The notes below the pieces were generated by a model. That model had not been told where the DNA came from. It saw nothing but the letters and a program-made list of their open reading frames with translations, and did no database searches. Both the position numbers and the translations under genes were made by a program. From Brevibacterium antiquum CNRZ 918 (lineage in GTDB: Bacteria; Actinomycetota; Actinomycetes; Actinomycetales; Brevibacteriaceae): DNA of 64,000 nucleotides. This document shows, piece after piece, positions 1 through 9,900 of the stretch (position 1 is its first letter; every line of letters starts with the position of its first letter). The stretch lies in contig NZ_FXZD01000007.1 in assembly GCF_900169145.1 (NCBI RefSeq), forward strand, positions 124,001 to 188,000. The letters are read 5' to 3'.

Positions 1-209
1 TTGTTGTCCGCCTCCTCACCGCGTCCGATGAGGACTCCGCCGGAGTGGCCGACCATCACGGTCAGTCCAGCCAGGACGCGCATGACGTCGACGTCATCGC
101 GGTGGCCCCGGGAGGCGAGAGGAGACTCTTGAGACCGTATCGGTGGGCGGATTCCATCCGGTGGTGCTGTTTCGACGGACTCCGCGTCCGGCCGGTGTGA
201 ACCGAACAA
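1..209 (-). CDS. Unidentified protein, N-terminal fragment (runs off left edge)
   Basis: An open frame on the minus strand runs from a stop at 213-215 to the left edge of the window. The segment near the edge (DVMRVLAGLTVMV then GHSGGVLIGRGEEAD) has mostly G or C in third codon positions and reads like real protein, whereas the opposite-strand frame reads like antisense. A TTG at 207-209 is the only upstream start; an ATG at 81-83 would give a much shorter N-terminus, and neither has a clear ribosome binding site. I do not recognise the family. The gene would lie downstream of and in the same direction as the DEAD-box helicase, separated from it by a strong hairpin, so it probably has its own transcription unit. 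Confidence 0.35.
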   Translation of the reverse strand, partial: MFGSHRPDAESVETAPPDGIRPPIRSQESPLASRGHRDDVDVMRVLAGLTVMVGHSGGVLIGRGEEADN

Positions 210-282
210 AACTCACTCTCGTTCATGCTTGACGACATGGGTTCCACCATTGTCTGGGCATGAATTGAACGCAAGATGAACG

Positions 283-313
283 AGCGGCCCCGACCGCTGT
301 GGTCGGGGCCGCT
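283..313. terminator. Bidirectional hairpin terminator downstream of the DEAD-box helicase
   Basis: A perfect 13-bp stem (AGCGGCCCCGACC with its complement) closes a 5-nt loop, about 30 nt past the helicase stop codon. There is no long T tract on either side, so termination may rely on stem strength alone. Confidence 0.7.
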
Positions 314-344
314 GTTCGGATGTGACTGGTTCTGGCTGTGACTC

Positions 345-1814
345 CTATTCCGCGGAGGTCTGGCCGTCGCTGGGGGCACTGGAGGTGCGTCCCACAGGCT
401 TGCCGCCACGGGTGCGTCGACGTTCGCGGTTGCGTCGTGGCTTCTTCGTCCCTTCGTCACCGGCAGAAGATCCGCGGTGGCCAGAGGAACTGCCTCGGCG
501 CTGTTCCGATTTCTTGGGACCTGCGTGGTCCTCAGAGCCTTCGGTCTGCTGCCTGCGCAGACGGCCCTTCGTTCCCTTCGGAATGGAGAGGTCGGCGAAG
601 AAGTGCGACGACGTCGAGTAGGTCTCGGCGGGTTCATCGTGGTCGAGTCCGAGGGCCTTGTTGATCAGTCGCCAGCGAGGCATGTCGTCCCAGTCGACAA
701 GGGTTACTGCGATGCCCGTATTGCCAGCGCGGCCTGTGCGGCCGATGCGGTGGACGTAGGTCTTCTCATCGTCTGGGCACTGGTAGTTCACGACGTGGGT
801 GACATCGTCGATGTCGATTCCGCGTGCCGCGACATCGGTGGCGACGAGCACGTCGACCTGACCGTCACGGAAGGACTTCAAGGCCTTCTCACGCTGTACC
901 TGACCGAGGTCGCCGTGCAACGGTTTGACTTGGAAGCCCCGGTCGCCGAGTTCCGCGGCGAGCTTGTCTGCGGTCCGTTTGGTCCGGGTGAAGATGATGG
1001 TGCGTCCACGTCCCTCGGCCTGCAGCATGCGGGCGACGAGTTCGCTCTTGTCCATCGAGTGGGCACGATAGACGAACTGCGCCGTGTTCTTGCCCAACAG
1101 CGACAGATCTTCGTTGTCGTGAGCGCGAATATGCGTGGGGCGACTCATGTAGCGCCGGGCCAGGGTGATGACCGCGCCGGGCATGGTGGCAGAGAAGAGC
1201 ATGGTCTGACGGTGTGCGGGCACAGCGTTGATGATCTTCTCGACGTCGGGCAGGAACCCGAGGTCGAGCATTTCGTCGGCCTCGTCGAGGACGACCGTGC
1301 GGGCCTTGTGCAATCTGAGGACCTTGCGCCCGTAGAGGTCGAGGAGACGACCGGGAGTGCCGACGACTACATCGACACCCGACTTGAGCTGCTTGATCTG
1401 CGGGTCGAAATCCATGCCGCCGTAGATCGTCATGATGTCGATGTCACGCTGTGTGGAAGCGGTCACGAGATCGGCGGCGACCTGCTTGGCCAGCTCACGG
1501 GTGGGCACGACGACCAGAGCCTGGGGGAGGCGTGTCTCGGCGCTGTCACTGCCGATCTCCGGTGTGTTCTCGGGATCTGCTGGGGCAGCACCATCTTCAT
1601 TCTTGCCGACGACACGCTGCAGGAGAGGAATGCCGAAGCCCAGCGTCTTGCCAGTTCCGGTCTTCGCCTGTCCGATGATGTCGGCTCCGGACAGTGCCAC
1701 CGGCAGCGTCATCGCCTGGATCGGGAAGGGATGTGTGATGCCCTTGGCAGCCAATGAGGCTACGATCGGTCCAGCGACTCCAAGTTCAGCGAAATCTGGT
1801 TCTGTCTCCGCCAT
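345..1814 (-). CDS. DEAD/DEAH-box ATP-dependent RNA helicase
   Basis: A 489-residue cytoplasmic RNA helicase of the DEAD-box family. The Q-motif region GITHPFPIQ is at about 25-33, Walker A AKTGTGKT at 50-57, the VLDEAD box around 175-182, SATMP near 207 and the motif VI sequence HRIGRTGRAG near 360. The last 70 or so residues are a basic, arginine/lysine-rich tail typical of actinobacterial RhlE/CsdA-like helicases that bind structured RNA, for example in ribosome assembly or cold adaptation. The start ATG at 1814 is preceded by AAAAGGAG, a good ribosome binding site. It is transcribed away from the ferritin-like gene with about 60 bp between starts. Which RhlE/CsdA/DeaD subgroup it belongs to cannot be settled by eye. 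Confidence 0.93.
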   Translation of the reverse strand: MAETEPDFAELGVAGPIVASLAAKGITHPFPIQAMTLPVALSGADIIGQAKTGTGKTLGFGIPLLQRVVGKNEDGAAPADPENTPEIGSDSAETRLPQALVVVPTRELAKQVAADLVTASTQRDIDIMTIYGGMDFDPQIKQLKSGVDVVVGTPGRLLDLYGRKVLRLHKARTVVLDEADEMLDLGFLPDVEKIINAVPAHRQTMLFSATMPGAVITLARRYMSRPTHIRAHDNEDLSLLGKNTAQFVYRAHSMDKSELVARMLQAEGRGRTIIFTRTKRTADKLAAELGDRGFQVKPLHGDLGQVQREKALKSFRDGQVDVLVATDVAARGIDIDDVTHVVNYQCPDDEKTYVHRIGRTGRAGNTGIAVTLVDWDDMPRWRLINKALGLDHDEPAETYSTSSHFFADLSIPKGTKGRLRRQQTEGSEDHAGPKKSEQRRGSSSGHRGSSAGDEGTKKPRRNRERRRTRGGKPVGRTSSAPSDGQTSAE

Positions 1815-1863
1815 GTTTCAAACTCCTTTTAGCGCCTTCGCGCTCGTGATGGTCGTGAACCGG

Positions 1864-1875
1864 TACTCTTGAGTT
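1864..1875 (+). promoter_or_regulatory. Putative -10 element for a leaderless ferritin-like mRNA
   Basis: TACTCT at 1864-1869 sits exactly 6 nt before the ATG at 1876, the geometry expected if transcription starts on the A of the start codon. No Shine-Dalgarno sequence is present. No convincing -35 element is visible. Confidence 0.4.
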
Positions 1876-2508
1876 ATGCCCGATTCTGCCCCATTGGCCG
1901 GTAATAATGCTGCTACGCTCGCACTTCTGGCGTTCGGCGAGCTGACCGCTTTCGAACGAATGGCCACCAATGCGACCACCGCTGTGCACATGGACGATAA
2001 AGTCACTTTGGCGCGGCTGGCCTCTCTGTCCTTTGCGAACTTCGAAGAGCTCTCGCAGCACATCAGTCGATTGGGCCAGGACGCGGTCGAGCTCTGTCAG
2101 CATTTCGAGCCGACCTTCACCGTGCTGGCTGAACGGACTCGTCCTCGTGACTGGCACGAAAGTCTCATGAAGGGATTCGTCTTCGACGGAATCATGAATG
2201 ACTTCTACCGCACGGCCGTGGATGAGCTCAGCGAGCCCGAATACAGCCTGGCAATTACAATTCTCGATGATACACGTGCGACCGATTATGTGCGCAATCG
2301 CCTGACACTCGACGTCGCTGCCGATACTCAGCTGGCCTCGCGTCTGGCGCTGTGGGGACGGAAGCTGGTGGCCGAAACACTGGGTCGCGCGCGCAGCCTT
2401 CTCACCGACCCCTTTCTCGGCATCGATGAGGAGCTGGTAGTGGCATCGATTCCGGCAGTGACAGCCAACCACTCGAAGCGGATGTCAGCCCTGGGACTCG
2501 TGGCCTGA
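1876..2508 (+). CDS. Ferritin-like fold protein (MiaE-related)
   Basis: A 210-residue, largely helical soluble protein of the actinobacterial ferritin-like group that is distantly related to tRNA-(ms2io6A) hydroxylase. Visible features are helix-forming segments with acidic and histidine residues that could be metal ligands, such as FERMATNATTA near 26-36 and FEELSQH near 56-62, but I cannot trace a full diiron ExxH set. It starts about 60 bp from the divergent DEAD-box helicase and ends before a strong bidirectional terminator. The ATG follows a -10-like TACTCT by 6 nt and lacks a ribosome binding site, suggesting a leaderless mRNA. The family call is moderately sure. The substrate, and whether it still carries a diiron centre, are unknown. 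Confidence 0.75.
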   Translation: MPDSAPLAGNNAATLALLAFGELTAFERMATNATTAVHMDDKVTLARLASLSFANFEELSQHISRLGQDAVELCQHFEPTFTVLAERTRPRDWHESLMKGFVFDGIMNDFYRTAVDELSEPEYSLAITILDDTRATDYVRNRLTLDVAADTQLASRLALWGRKLVAETLGRARSLLTDPFLGIDEELVVASIPAVTANHSKRMSALGLVA

Positions 2509-2530
2509 GACTGCCCGAATTCGGTATTTG

Positions 2531-2573
2531 AATAGGTTGGGGGCCCGGTGAGAAACCGGGCCCCCAACCTATT
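2531..2573. terminator. Bidirectional terminator between convergent genes
   Basis: A perfect 19-bp inverted repeat (AATAGGTTGGGGGCCCGGT and its complement) with a 5-nt loop. It lies 23 nt after the ferritin-like stop and about 60 nt from the DUF3107 stop, so it can end transcription from both sides. Confidence 0.85.
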
Positions 2574-2634
2574 CACGGGGAATTCACCGAGATGCGGCGC
2601 TCATCCTGACACGATGCTGGGCGCAGGCATCCGT

Positions 2635-2856
2635 TCAGGCACCGAACCCGACGCGACGGGCAGCTTCCGTGCCGATCTCGACATAGGCCAGAGCGGAAGC
2701 CGGGACGAATACCTGGCGTCCCTTCAGGTCTGTGAAGGACAGCAGCGATTCGGCCTTGACGGATTCTTCGAGGCGCGCGGCCAGATCCTTCGGGGTCTCG
2801 TCGGATTCCATGACGATTTCGCGCGGTGACTGCTTGACGCCGATCTTGATTTCCAT
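2635..2856 (-). CDS. DUF3107 domain-containing protein
   Basis: A 73-residue protein matching the short actinobacterial DUF3107 family (MEIKIGVKQSPREI at the N-terminus, LTDLKGRQVFVPA-like core, ending YVEIGTEAARRVGFG). Family members are small cytoplasmic proteins of unknown function usually found beside a TetR regulator and the AdnAB helicases, as here. The start at 2856 is chosen over an upstream in-frame ATG (2898) because AAGGAG lies at the proper distance before it and the family begins with MEIKIG. It follows the TetR gene in the same direction with a 90-bp gap, so the two may share a transcript. Confidence 0.88.
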   Translation of the reverse strand: MEIKIGVKQSPREIVMESDETPKDLAARLEESVKAESLLSFTDLKGRQVFVPASALAYVEIGTEAARRVGFGA

Positions 2857-2946
2857 TGTGCTCCTTGTACGGGTCGTGGTGTGATTCGTCCTCAGCATAA
2901 CGTCAGCGAGGCCGTGTTTTCTTCCCGGTCAGGTCAGAGCTCCCGG

Positions 2947-3540
2947 TCACTTCGTGGTGAAGGACTGGAGCCCGCCCCAACTCATCTGTGTGAGCAGGCT
3001 GACAGCGGTGTCAACGTCGATCTGCGGCGTCGTCTCGAGCTGTTTGACGACGACCTCGGCAGTGCCGATGAGAGTCCGGCACAGCATTCGGGCCTGGATG
3101 TCATCGAGACCGGTGTAGCTCTTCAGCGCCGTCATGACACGTGAGGCAGACCGATCTCGCAGGTTGCGGATTCGCTCCTGCGCCTGCGGTTCGTAGACAT
3201 CGGAGTTGAAGAGGATGACGAACTCCTCACGGTGGGAGACAACGAACTCGAAGTAGGAACGATAGGTGGCACGGACCTTTTCATGCGGATCAAAGGTTGA
3301 TCCGATCGCGGCATCGAGAGTCGACTCAAGGTGCGCTGCGGAATCGTCGATGAGTGCGAGGTAGAGATCTTGTTTCGATGCGAAGTGTTGGTAGAGGACA
3401 GGCTTTGAGACTCCAGCCGCCTCGGCGATCGTGTCCATTGAGGTGGTCCGGTATCCGCGAGTCGCAAAGACAGAACGTGCCACCCCCACCAACTGGTCAC
3501 GGCGCTGTTCACGGGGCAATCTCTGTTGCGGACTCGACAT
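2947..3540 (-). CDS. TetR/AcrR family transcriptional regulator
   Basis: A 197-residue one-component regulator. Residues about 10-60 form the TetR helix-turn-helix (ARSVFATRGYRTTSM, then IAEAAGVSKPVLYQHF, then SKQDLYLALID); the remaining 135 residues are a helical ligand-binding and dimerisation domain of a type I cannot assign. It is transcribed divergently from adnA with about 100 bp between the starts and sits upstream of the DUF3107 gene. The position next to adnAB and DUF3107 is common in actinobacteria. The target operator and ligand cannot be read from the sequence; autoregulation within the 3540-3638 intergenic space is the default inference. Confidence 0.93.
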   Translation of the reverse strand: MSSPQQRLPREQRRDQLVGVARSVFATRGYRTTSMDTIAEAAGVSKPVLYQHFASKQDLYLALIDDSAAHLESTLDAAIGSTFDPHEKVRATYRSYFEFVVSHREEFVILFNSDVYEPQAQERIRNLRDRSASRVMTALKSYTGLDDIQARMLCRTLIGTAEVVVKQLETTPQIDVDTAVSLLTQMSWGGLQSFTTK

Positions 3541-3637
3541 CCCATCATGCTACGCGAAAACCAAGTCCAAGGCCCGCCAACGCGGTCGATGTCGGCCGCG
3601 TCGACCTCATGTCCGTGGCTCATGATGAAATACGAGT

Positions 3638-6600
3638 ATGGATGAAGTGACTGAGGGTATCGGCACGAAACTGCTCGCGGGGAAGTCAGTGACGGTCGTC
3701 GGTCGCCCTGGGACGGGCAAGACAACGATGCTCGAATCCGTTTACGCGCAGCTGATGTCCGCTGTCAGTCCCGCAGCGGTGCTGGTTCTCACGCCCAATC
3801 GTGATCATGCCGACGTGCTGCGCAATCGCCTCGCCGTACCCAAAGACGCCGTGCTGGCGTCTGCGCCGGCGCGAAGCATCTCATCGTTCGCCTACGGAAT
3901 TGCGCGCGCAGCTCACACGACGCAGACCGGCGATGACCTCGAGTTCATCTCGGGCGCCGATCAGGACGTGTTCCTCGCCGATCTCCTGGCCGGCCACGAG
4001 CTCGGCCACGGCCGTGGGCCTGTCTGGCCGGCCGAGATCACAGCGGAGGTGCGATCGACCTCGGCGTTTCGGACCGAGGTCCGTGACTTCCTGAACCGAG
4101 TCATGGAGTTCGACTTCGGTGTGCGGGTTCCTGCTCCGGCCGCCGGCGGTGGACCCGATCGGGCTCCCGAGTTCGTGTTCGATTTCGGACGCAGTGTTCT
4201 CGATCGTGCGCTTGAGCGGCATCATGATCCGCGGTGGGAAGCTGTGGCCCAGGTTCTCGACGAATACCTCGACATCATGAGCATGCCCGGCTATGGAGGA
4301 ACCGACTCTGCGACTGTCCTGGCGCGAGCAGCGTTCGAAGTTCTGCGTGAACCCGCCGAGGTGACCGCGGGCCGAGCCTGGACCTTCGCTCCCGATGTGG
4401 TGCCCGCAGTTGTCCTTGCCGATGGAGTTCAGGACTTCCCCGCCGCGAGCTGGGGTCTGCTTGAGCAGCTGCGTGAGCGCGGGAGTGCTCTGGCGCTGTT
4501 CGGCAGTCCAGAGACCGTGACCGGACGCTTCCACGGAGCGGATGCCTCGATCATTGATCGCAGTGCTGCCGATGACAGTTTCACAACCGTGGTCCTGCCC
4601 GAGGTGAAGAGCACGGGATCCGACATCCTCGACGTCAGCGATGACTTCGGTCGCCGCATCACCACACGGTGGGGCCTGCACCATATGCCGCGCCTCAGCA
4701 GTGGGCCAGACATCTCAGACGACAGCTCGGCTGTCGCTGATGTTTCCGACGAGGCCGCCGCCCAGGCAGCAGACGACTCTGTCTTCACGTCCGTGCGTCA
4801 CGTGCCTGAGACGGTGGAGACCCACGTGTTCGAGGGAGCCGCTTCGAGCTATCGGTACCTGGCGCGGAGAGTGACGAACTTCGTCGAAGACGGACATGCG
4901 TGGTCGGACGTGGCCGTGCTGTGTCGGAACACGTCGACAGCCCGAGTCGTCGCGAACGAGCTGAGTGCTTCAGGCGTGGCGACCGCGAATATCATGCAGC
5001 CTCTCAGCATCGACCCGGCTACCGCGCCGCTGCTCGAGCTGCTCTCACGCACCCCGGACTTCGCTGACGACGAATCGATAGCTGCACAGGCTCTGGCCTT
5101 AGCCGGAAGCGTCTATGTCCGCCTCGACCCGGTGCAGATCAGACGATTCAAGCGCGTGGTGAGGAAGAAGTTTCCGGCACCGAACAGTTCGACCTCCCTG
5201 GCACAGGCGCTGCGCAGCGATGTCGACGGCTCATCCCCGACGGGACTGACCACGATCTCACGGATGCTGCGAGCAGCGGCCGAGGTGCGGTCGGTCGACC
5301 CGCACCAGGCACTGTGGATGATCTGGGAGGCCTCGGGCGTCGCGGAGAAGTGGCAGTCAGAGGCGCTTCGCGACCCGGAGTCCGTGGCCAATTCGCACCT
5401 GGACTCGGTGCTGCGGCTGTTCACCTTGGCACAGAAGATCTCCGATCGTGGAGGATTCACAGCGCGCTCGTTCGCCGGGATCGTGGCAGAGCAGGATATT
5501 GCGCAGGATTCCCTGGCTGCAAGGGCCGGGACCGACGACCACGTGCAGGTCGGCACACCGTCATCCCTGGCACATCTGCGAGTGCCGCTCGTCATCATCG
5601 CCGAGGTGAACGAAGGGGTATGGCCCAACCCGAAGATCCGTGGCGGCATCCTCGGACTCGACGATCTCAGCGCTGTGCTGGCAACCGGTGAGACCGCGAG
5701 TGGTGACCCGGGTTACCACTCCCACGCCAAACGGAAGAATCTGCGCGAAGAGGGCGAACTCTTCTATACGGCGCTGACCCGCGCCGAAGAACACGTCATC
5801 GTCACCGCAATCTCTGATGCCGAGAGCAATCCCTCGCCCTTCTTCGACGTGATCGCGGCGCGAACAGCGAAGGGCACTGAGGATGCAGACAGTTACGCGA
5901 TCACTCACGAGGACGAACTTCTGCCGCTGTCTCTTGCGGAGATGGCCGCACACACTCGTGCACGGCTGCTGAGGGCTGCCGCGGACCCGGGACAGAAAAC
6001 GCCCGTAGAGGATCTGGAGAATGTGCAGGACTGGGCTCAGCTGATGGCGGCACTGACTGCCACCAGCACCACGGTCGAACCACCCGAACAGTGGCGCGAA
6101 ACCGAAGACATCACCTCCTCCGAGCCTCTCTTCACCTCCGAAGACACGGTAAGAGTGTCTCCGTCCCAAGTCGAGACCTTCACCGACTGCTCACTGCGGT
6201 GGTTCCTCACCCGCAATGGAGGAGATAGACCAAGCTCTATGGCGCAGAGCCTGGGAACGATCATCCACGCAGCGGCGGAGAACTTCCCAACGGGCCCGAC
6301 CTCGGCAATCCGCGAATACGTCGACACGGAATTCACGACGCTCGAATTCGACGCGGAGTGGGAGCGGGATCGCGAACACACCTTGGCGATGAAGATGGCT
6401 GACCGCCTCGGCGAATACATCAAGACCGCGCCTGGCGAACCCCTCGGTGTCGAAGCCCAGGTGTATGCCACCGGGGTCGATGACAAAGGCCAGGAGTGGA
6501 AGGTCACCGGGCGCGTCGATCGGCTCGAACAAACACACGACGGCATTCGGATCGTCGACTTCAAAACCGGAAAGAACGTCGTCAAAGGTCAGGAGATGCC

Positions 6601-6916
6601 CCGTCACGCACAGCTCGGCGTCTATCAGGAGGCGATCAATTCCGGGACCATCACCATCGGCGAAGACCAGATCATCGACGCCAAAGCGTATGGAGCCGAA
6701 CTCGTGTTTCTGCGGAATTCCAAACAGACGACGAGAGAGCAGTCCGCGCTTGAGATCGATGAAGATCCGGGGTGGGCCCGAGACCTCATCAACGTTGTCT
6801 CCGATGGCATGCGAGCCGCCGAGTTTCCAGCCCGAGTCGAACCTCAGAAGTGTCTGAGCTGTCCTGTCCGCACCTCCTGCCCGGCAATCGGGCCACAGAC
6901 CTTGGAAGAGTCCTGA
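3638..6916 (+). CDS. adnA: AdnA: UvrD-like helicase with RecB-type nuclease domain
   Basis: A 1092-residue subunit of the AdnAB helicase-nuclease, which resects double-strand breaks in actinobacteria in place of RecBCD or AddAB. Walker A (GRPGTGKTT) lies near residues 22-31, a divergent superfamily 1 motor follows, and the motif VI region LFYTALTRAEEHVIV lies near 710. The C-terminal third carries the nuclease, with the RIVDFKTGK catalytic motif near 970 and four cysteines that could hold an Fe-S cluster (one in FTDCSLRW and three in QKCLSCPVRTSCPA). It is slightly longer than the roughly 1045-residue mycobacterial AdnA. Its stop overlaps the adnB start by one base (tgATG), so the two subunits should be made in equal amounts. 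The start is the first ATG and has only a weak ribosome binding site. Confidence 0.88.
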   Translation: MDEVTEGIGTKLLAGKSVTVVGRPGTGKTTMLESVYAQLMSAVSPAAVLVLTPNRDHADVLRNRLAVPKDAVLASAPARSISSFAYGIARAAHTTQTGDDLEFISGADQDVFLADLLAGHELGHGRGPVWPAEITAEVRSTSAFRTEVRDFLNRVMEFDFGVRVPAPAAGGGPDRAPEFVFDFGRSVLDRALERHHDPRWEAVAQVLDEYLDIMSMPGYGGTDSATVLARAAFEVLREPAEVTAGRAWTFAPDVVPAVVLADGVQDFPAASWGLLEQLRERGSALALFGSPETVTGRFHGADASIIDRSAADDSFTTVVLPEVKSTGSDILDVSDDFGRRITTRWGLHHMPRLSSGPDISDDSSAVADVSDEAAAQAADDSVFTSVRHVPETVETHVFEGAASSYRYLARRVTNFVEDGHAWSDVAVLCRNTSTARVVANELSASGVATANIMQPLSIDPATAPLLELLSRTPDFADDESIAAQALALAGSVYVRLDPVQIRRFKRVVRKKFPAPNSSTSLAQALRSDVDGSSPTGLTTISRMLRAAAEVRSVDPHQALWMIWEASGVAEKWQSEALRDPESVANSHLDSVLRLFTLAQKISDRGGFTARSFAGIVAEQDIAQDSLAARAGTDDHVQVGTPSSLAHLRVPLVIIAEVNEGVWPNPKIRGGILGLDDLSAVLATGETASGDPGYHSHAKRKNLREEGELFYTALTRAEEHVIVTAISDAESNPSPFFDVIAARTAKGTEDADSYAITHEDELLPLSLAEMAAHTRARLLRAAADPGQKTPVEDLENVQDWAQLMAALTATSTTVEPPEQWRETEDITSSEPLFTSEDTVRVSPSQVETFTDCSLRWFLTRNGGDRPSSMAQSLGTIIHAAAENFPTGPTSAIREYVDTEFTTLEFDAEWERDREHTLAMKMADRLGEYIKTAPGEPLGVEAQVYATGVDDKGQEWKVTGRVDRLEQTHDGIRIVDFKTGKNVVKGQEMPRHAQLGVYQEAINSGTITIGEDQIIDAKAYGAELVFLRNSKQTTREQSALEIDEDPGWARDLINVVSDGMRAAEFPARVEPQKCLSCPVRTSCPAIGPQTLEES

Positions 6917-9900
6917 TGCGCTTCACCGCAGAACAACTGGCCCGCCTGACTGCCGCCGACCCTGCCCAGGCATTCCCGCCGAGCGAAGAGCAGCGCATTA
7001 TCATCGAAGCCGACCCTCAGCAGTCGATGAAGGTCACTGCCGGCGCCGGCTCAGGCAAGACGACGGTGATCTCCCAGCGGGTCGTGTGGCTCGTGGCCAA
7101 TGGCTTCGTCGCGCCTGAGGAGATCTTGGGGCTCACCTTCACTCGGAAGGCCGTAGGCGAACTGGGCGGTCGGATCAGGGTGCTTTTGGCCCGTCTGCGA
7201 CACAGCCTAGGACTGGGCGCCGACACGAGCCTTCCTGGTCTCGACAATCCCACGGTCTCGACCTATAACTCCTATGCGGCTTCGATCGTCAGCGAGCACG
7301 GAGTCAGCATCGGCATCGAACCCGAGACAGTGCTGCTTGATGACGCCGCTGCTCATACGATCGCCGGCTCGATCATCGACTCAACCTCAACAGAGGAGAT
7401 CCCCGGCGACTTCGCACGAGAGACGATGATCACAGACATCATTTCGCTGGCAGCAGCGATGAATGACCACGGTCGCGACGTCGACGAGGTCACGGACTAT
7501 CTTGACCAGTGCCTGCAGGCATTGGTCTCAAGCAAGGGCAAGCCCGTGGATCCCAACGGTCGGCGCGCCAGGCTCGAAGCCAAGATCAAGACAGCGAAAC
7601 TGGCCGACGCATACATGAGCGCCAAACGTCGCAACTTGTCCATGGACTTCTCGGACCAGGTTCGCTTCGCCCAGCGCATCCTCGACGAAGTGCCGGCCGC
7701 CCGCAGTGCGGAACAGCAGCGGTGGTCAATCGTTCTCCTCGATGAGTTCCAGGACACGTCGGTTGCTCAGCTGAAACTGCTGCGCGATCTGTTCCGATCC
7801 ACAGCGGTGACAGCTGTGGGCGACCCCAGGCAGGCCATCTACGGTTGGCGCGGCGCCAGTGCCGACAACATGATCCGCTTCTCCGCGGACTTCGACAACG
7901 TGTCGGCGCTGACGCTGAGCACCAGTTGGCGCAACGACCACACAATTCTGACGGTCGCCAACCGGACAGCGGACGGATTGGCCGGGAGCCAGGAAAAGCC
8001 GCTGTCGGCTCGCGCAGGCGCAGGAGATGGTCGCGTGGCCATCGACATCAGCTCGGGAGCACATGATCCGGACTTCCTCACTGTCGGACTCAGGTCACTG
8101 ACAGAATGGGTCGCCACTCTTCCCACAGGGTCATCGACCGCAGTCCTGTGCCGCAAACGTGCCCATTTCGCGCCGGTTGCCGCGGCGCTGGAGACTGCGG
8201 GCTACGCCGTTCACGTGCATGGCTCATCGGGTCTCCTGAGTGACCCCTACGTCGCTGATCTGCGAGCAGTGCTCACTGCAGCCGTTGACCCGATGGCCGG
8301 GGACAGTCTGATGCGGCTGATCAGCGGACGTCTGCTGGGCCTCGGCGCCACAGACATCGCCGCTCTGCAGGCGTTCACCCGGAAGCAGAACGATTCGAGA
8401 CTGACCGAGTTCAGGGGAGAGAGCCCTGACGGTACCGGAGTCGTGCCCGAGGCCATCGACCACCCGACGATCGTCGAGGGCCTTGACGAACTCGTCGACC
8501 TCTCCGACGCACTCGCAGGGTCGGCAAACATCGCTGGCGCACAGACTATGGTGGATAACTTCCGGAATTCGGGCCTGAGCTCGATGGCGCTTGACCGACT
8601 GGTGAGGTTGGCACGGGCTCTGCGATATGTCCGTTCCGGTTCTGGGACCATCGCTTCGATCATCCGTACCGCGATGACCAAAACCGGAGTGGACTCCGAC
8701 ATCTGGGGGCTGAGCGATTCGCTGCGCAACCTTCACCGCTCAGCGATCGACTCCTTCCTGTCCGCAGCCAGCCAGTACTCGGCAACCGACGACCAGCCGT
8801 CGGTTCCGGGTTTCCTCGAGTGGCTGACCCTGATGGAGGCGAAGGACGCATTGAGCGTGGCCGAGCCGAATTCGGCCTCCGACGCGATCGACATCATGAC
8901 GGTCCACGCCTCGAAGGGACTGGAGTTCGACGCGGTCGCTGTGCCGTCGCTGGTGGTCAAGGACTTCCCGACGGAACCGCGGGACAAAGAAGGGTGGATG
9001 GAGAGAACAGCTCTGCCGTACCCGCTGCGGGGCGATCGTGCACATCTGGTTGACTATGATCTTCGCACCGCCGACTTCGACACAAAGAAGGCACTCGACG
9101 AATGGGTCAGCGAATTCATCAAACCAGCGATCGCCGAGGCACATGAGGAAGAAGAACGGCGCCTTGCCTACGTAGCGTTCACCCGCGCCAAGCACTACCT
9201 GTGGTTGGGTGCGGAGCTGATGGGAGCCAGAGCCAACCCCGACGAGCCATCCCCGTTCCTGACCGAGGCGATCGAGGTGCTGGAACGCGATGTCGATATG
9301 CCTGAACCTGCCGAGGAGTCCGCTGAGGACCGTGTCGAGACTAGCATCTGGCCCGTACCGCGAACAGATCGTGTGTCCACGGCTCGACAGGCGGCTGAAT
9401 GGGTCAGCTCCGCTGCGCCAGCGGGCCTTGAAGAGCTGGTGCAGAAGCCGGGCCTCGTGGGCGAGTACGCCCGACAGGCACTGCGGATCAGCAGACGCCC
9501 AGGCACAGGCAACACCGGAAACGTCCCGGATCGGCTATCGGCGACAGCTCTTGTTTCGTGGCGCAGAGACCCACAGCAATTCATCACCCAGACACTGCGC
9601 CCCATTCCGAATCCGCCGAGCCGAGCCGCAGAGATCGGGACCACTTTCCACTCCTGGGTCGAGCAGCATTTTGGGCAGGCGAGCATCGACATTGATGACG
9701 AACAGCAGGCCCAGGCCATCGACAGAACGACGATCGAACGTCTGCAGCAGACGTTCATCGGCTCCGAGTTCGCGAGCAGGCACGCCGACCACATCGAGAT
9801 GTCATTCGAACTCGTCCTCGGGCGGTTCAGAGTTCCCGGCAAGATCGATGCGGTCTTCATCACCGGCGATCACGCTGAAGTCGTCGATTGGAAGACCTCG

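Noticed and set aside
62-637. A 191-codon minus-strand frame across the helicase end
   Set aside because: It overlaps the helicase tail out of frame and reads as an arginine/proline-rich shadow. The different frame at 1-209 is kept as the possible gene.
477-1757. A 426-codon frame antisense to the DEAD-box helicase
   Set aside because: The helicase motifs are on the minus strand; this frame shows no known family.
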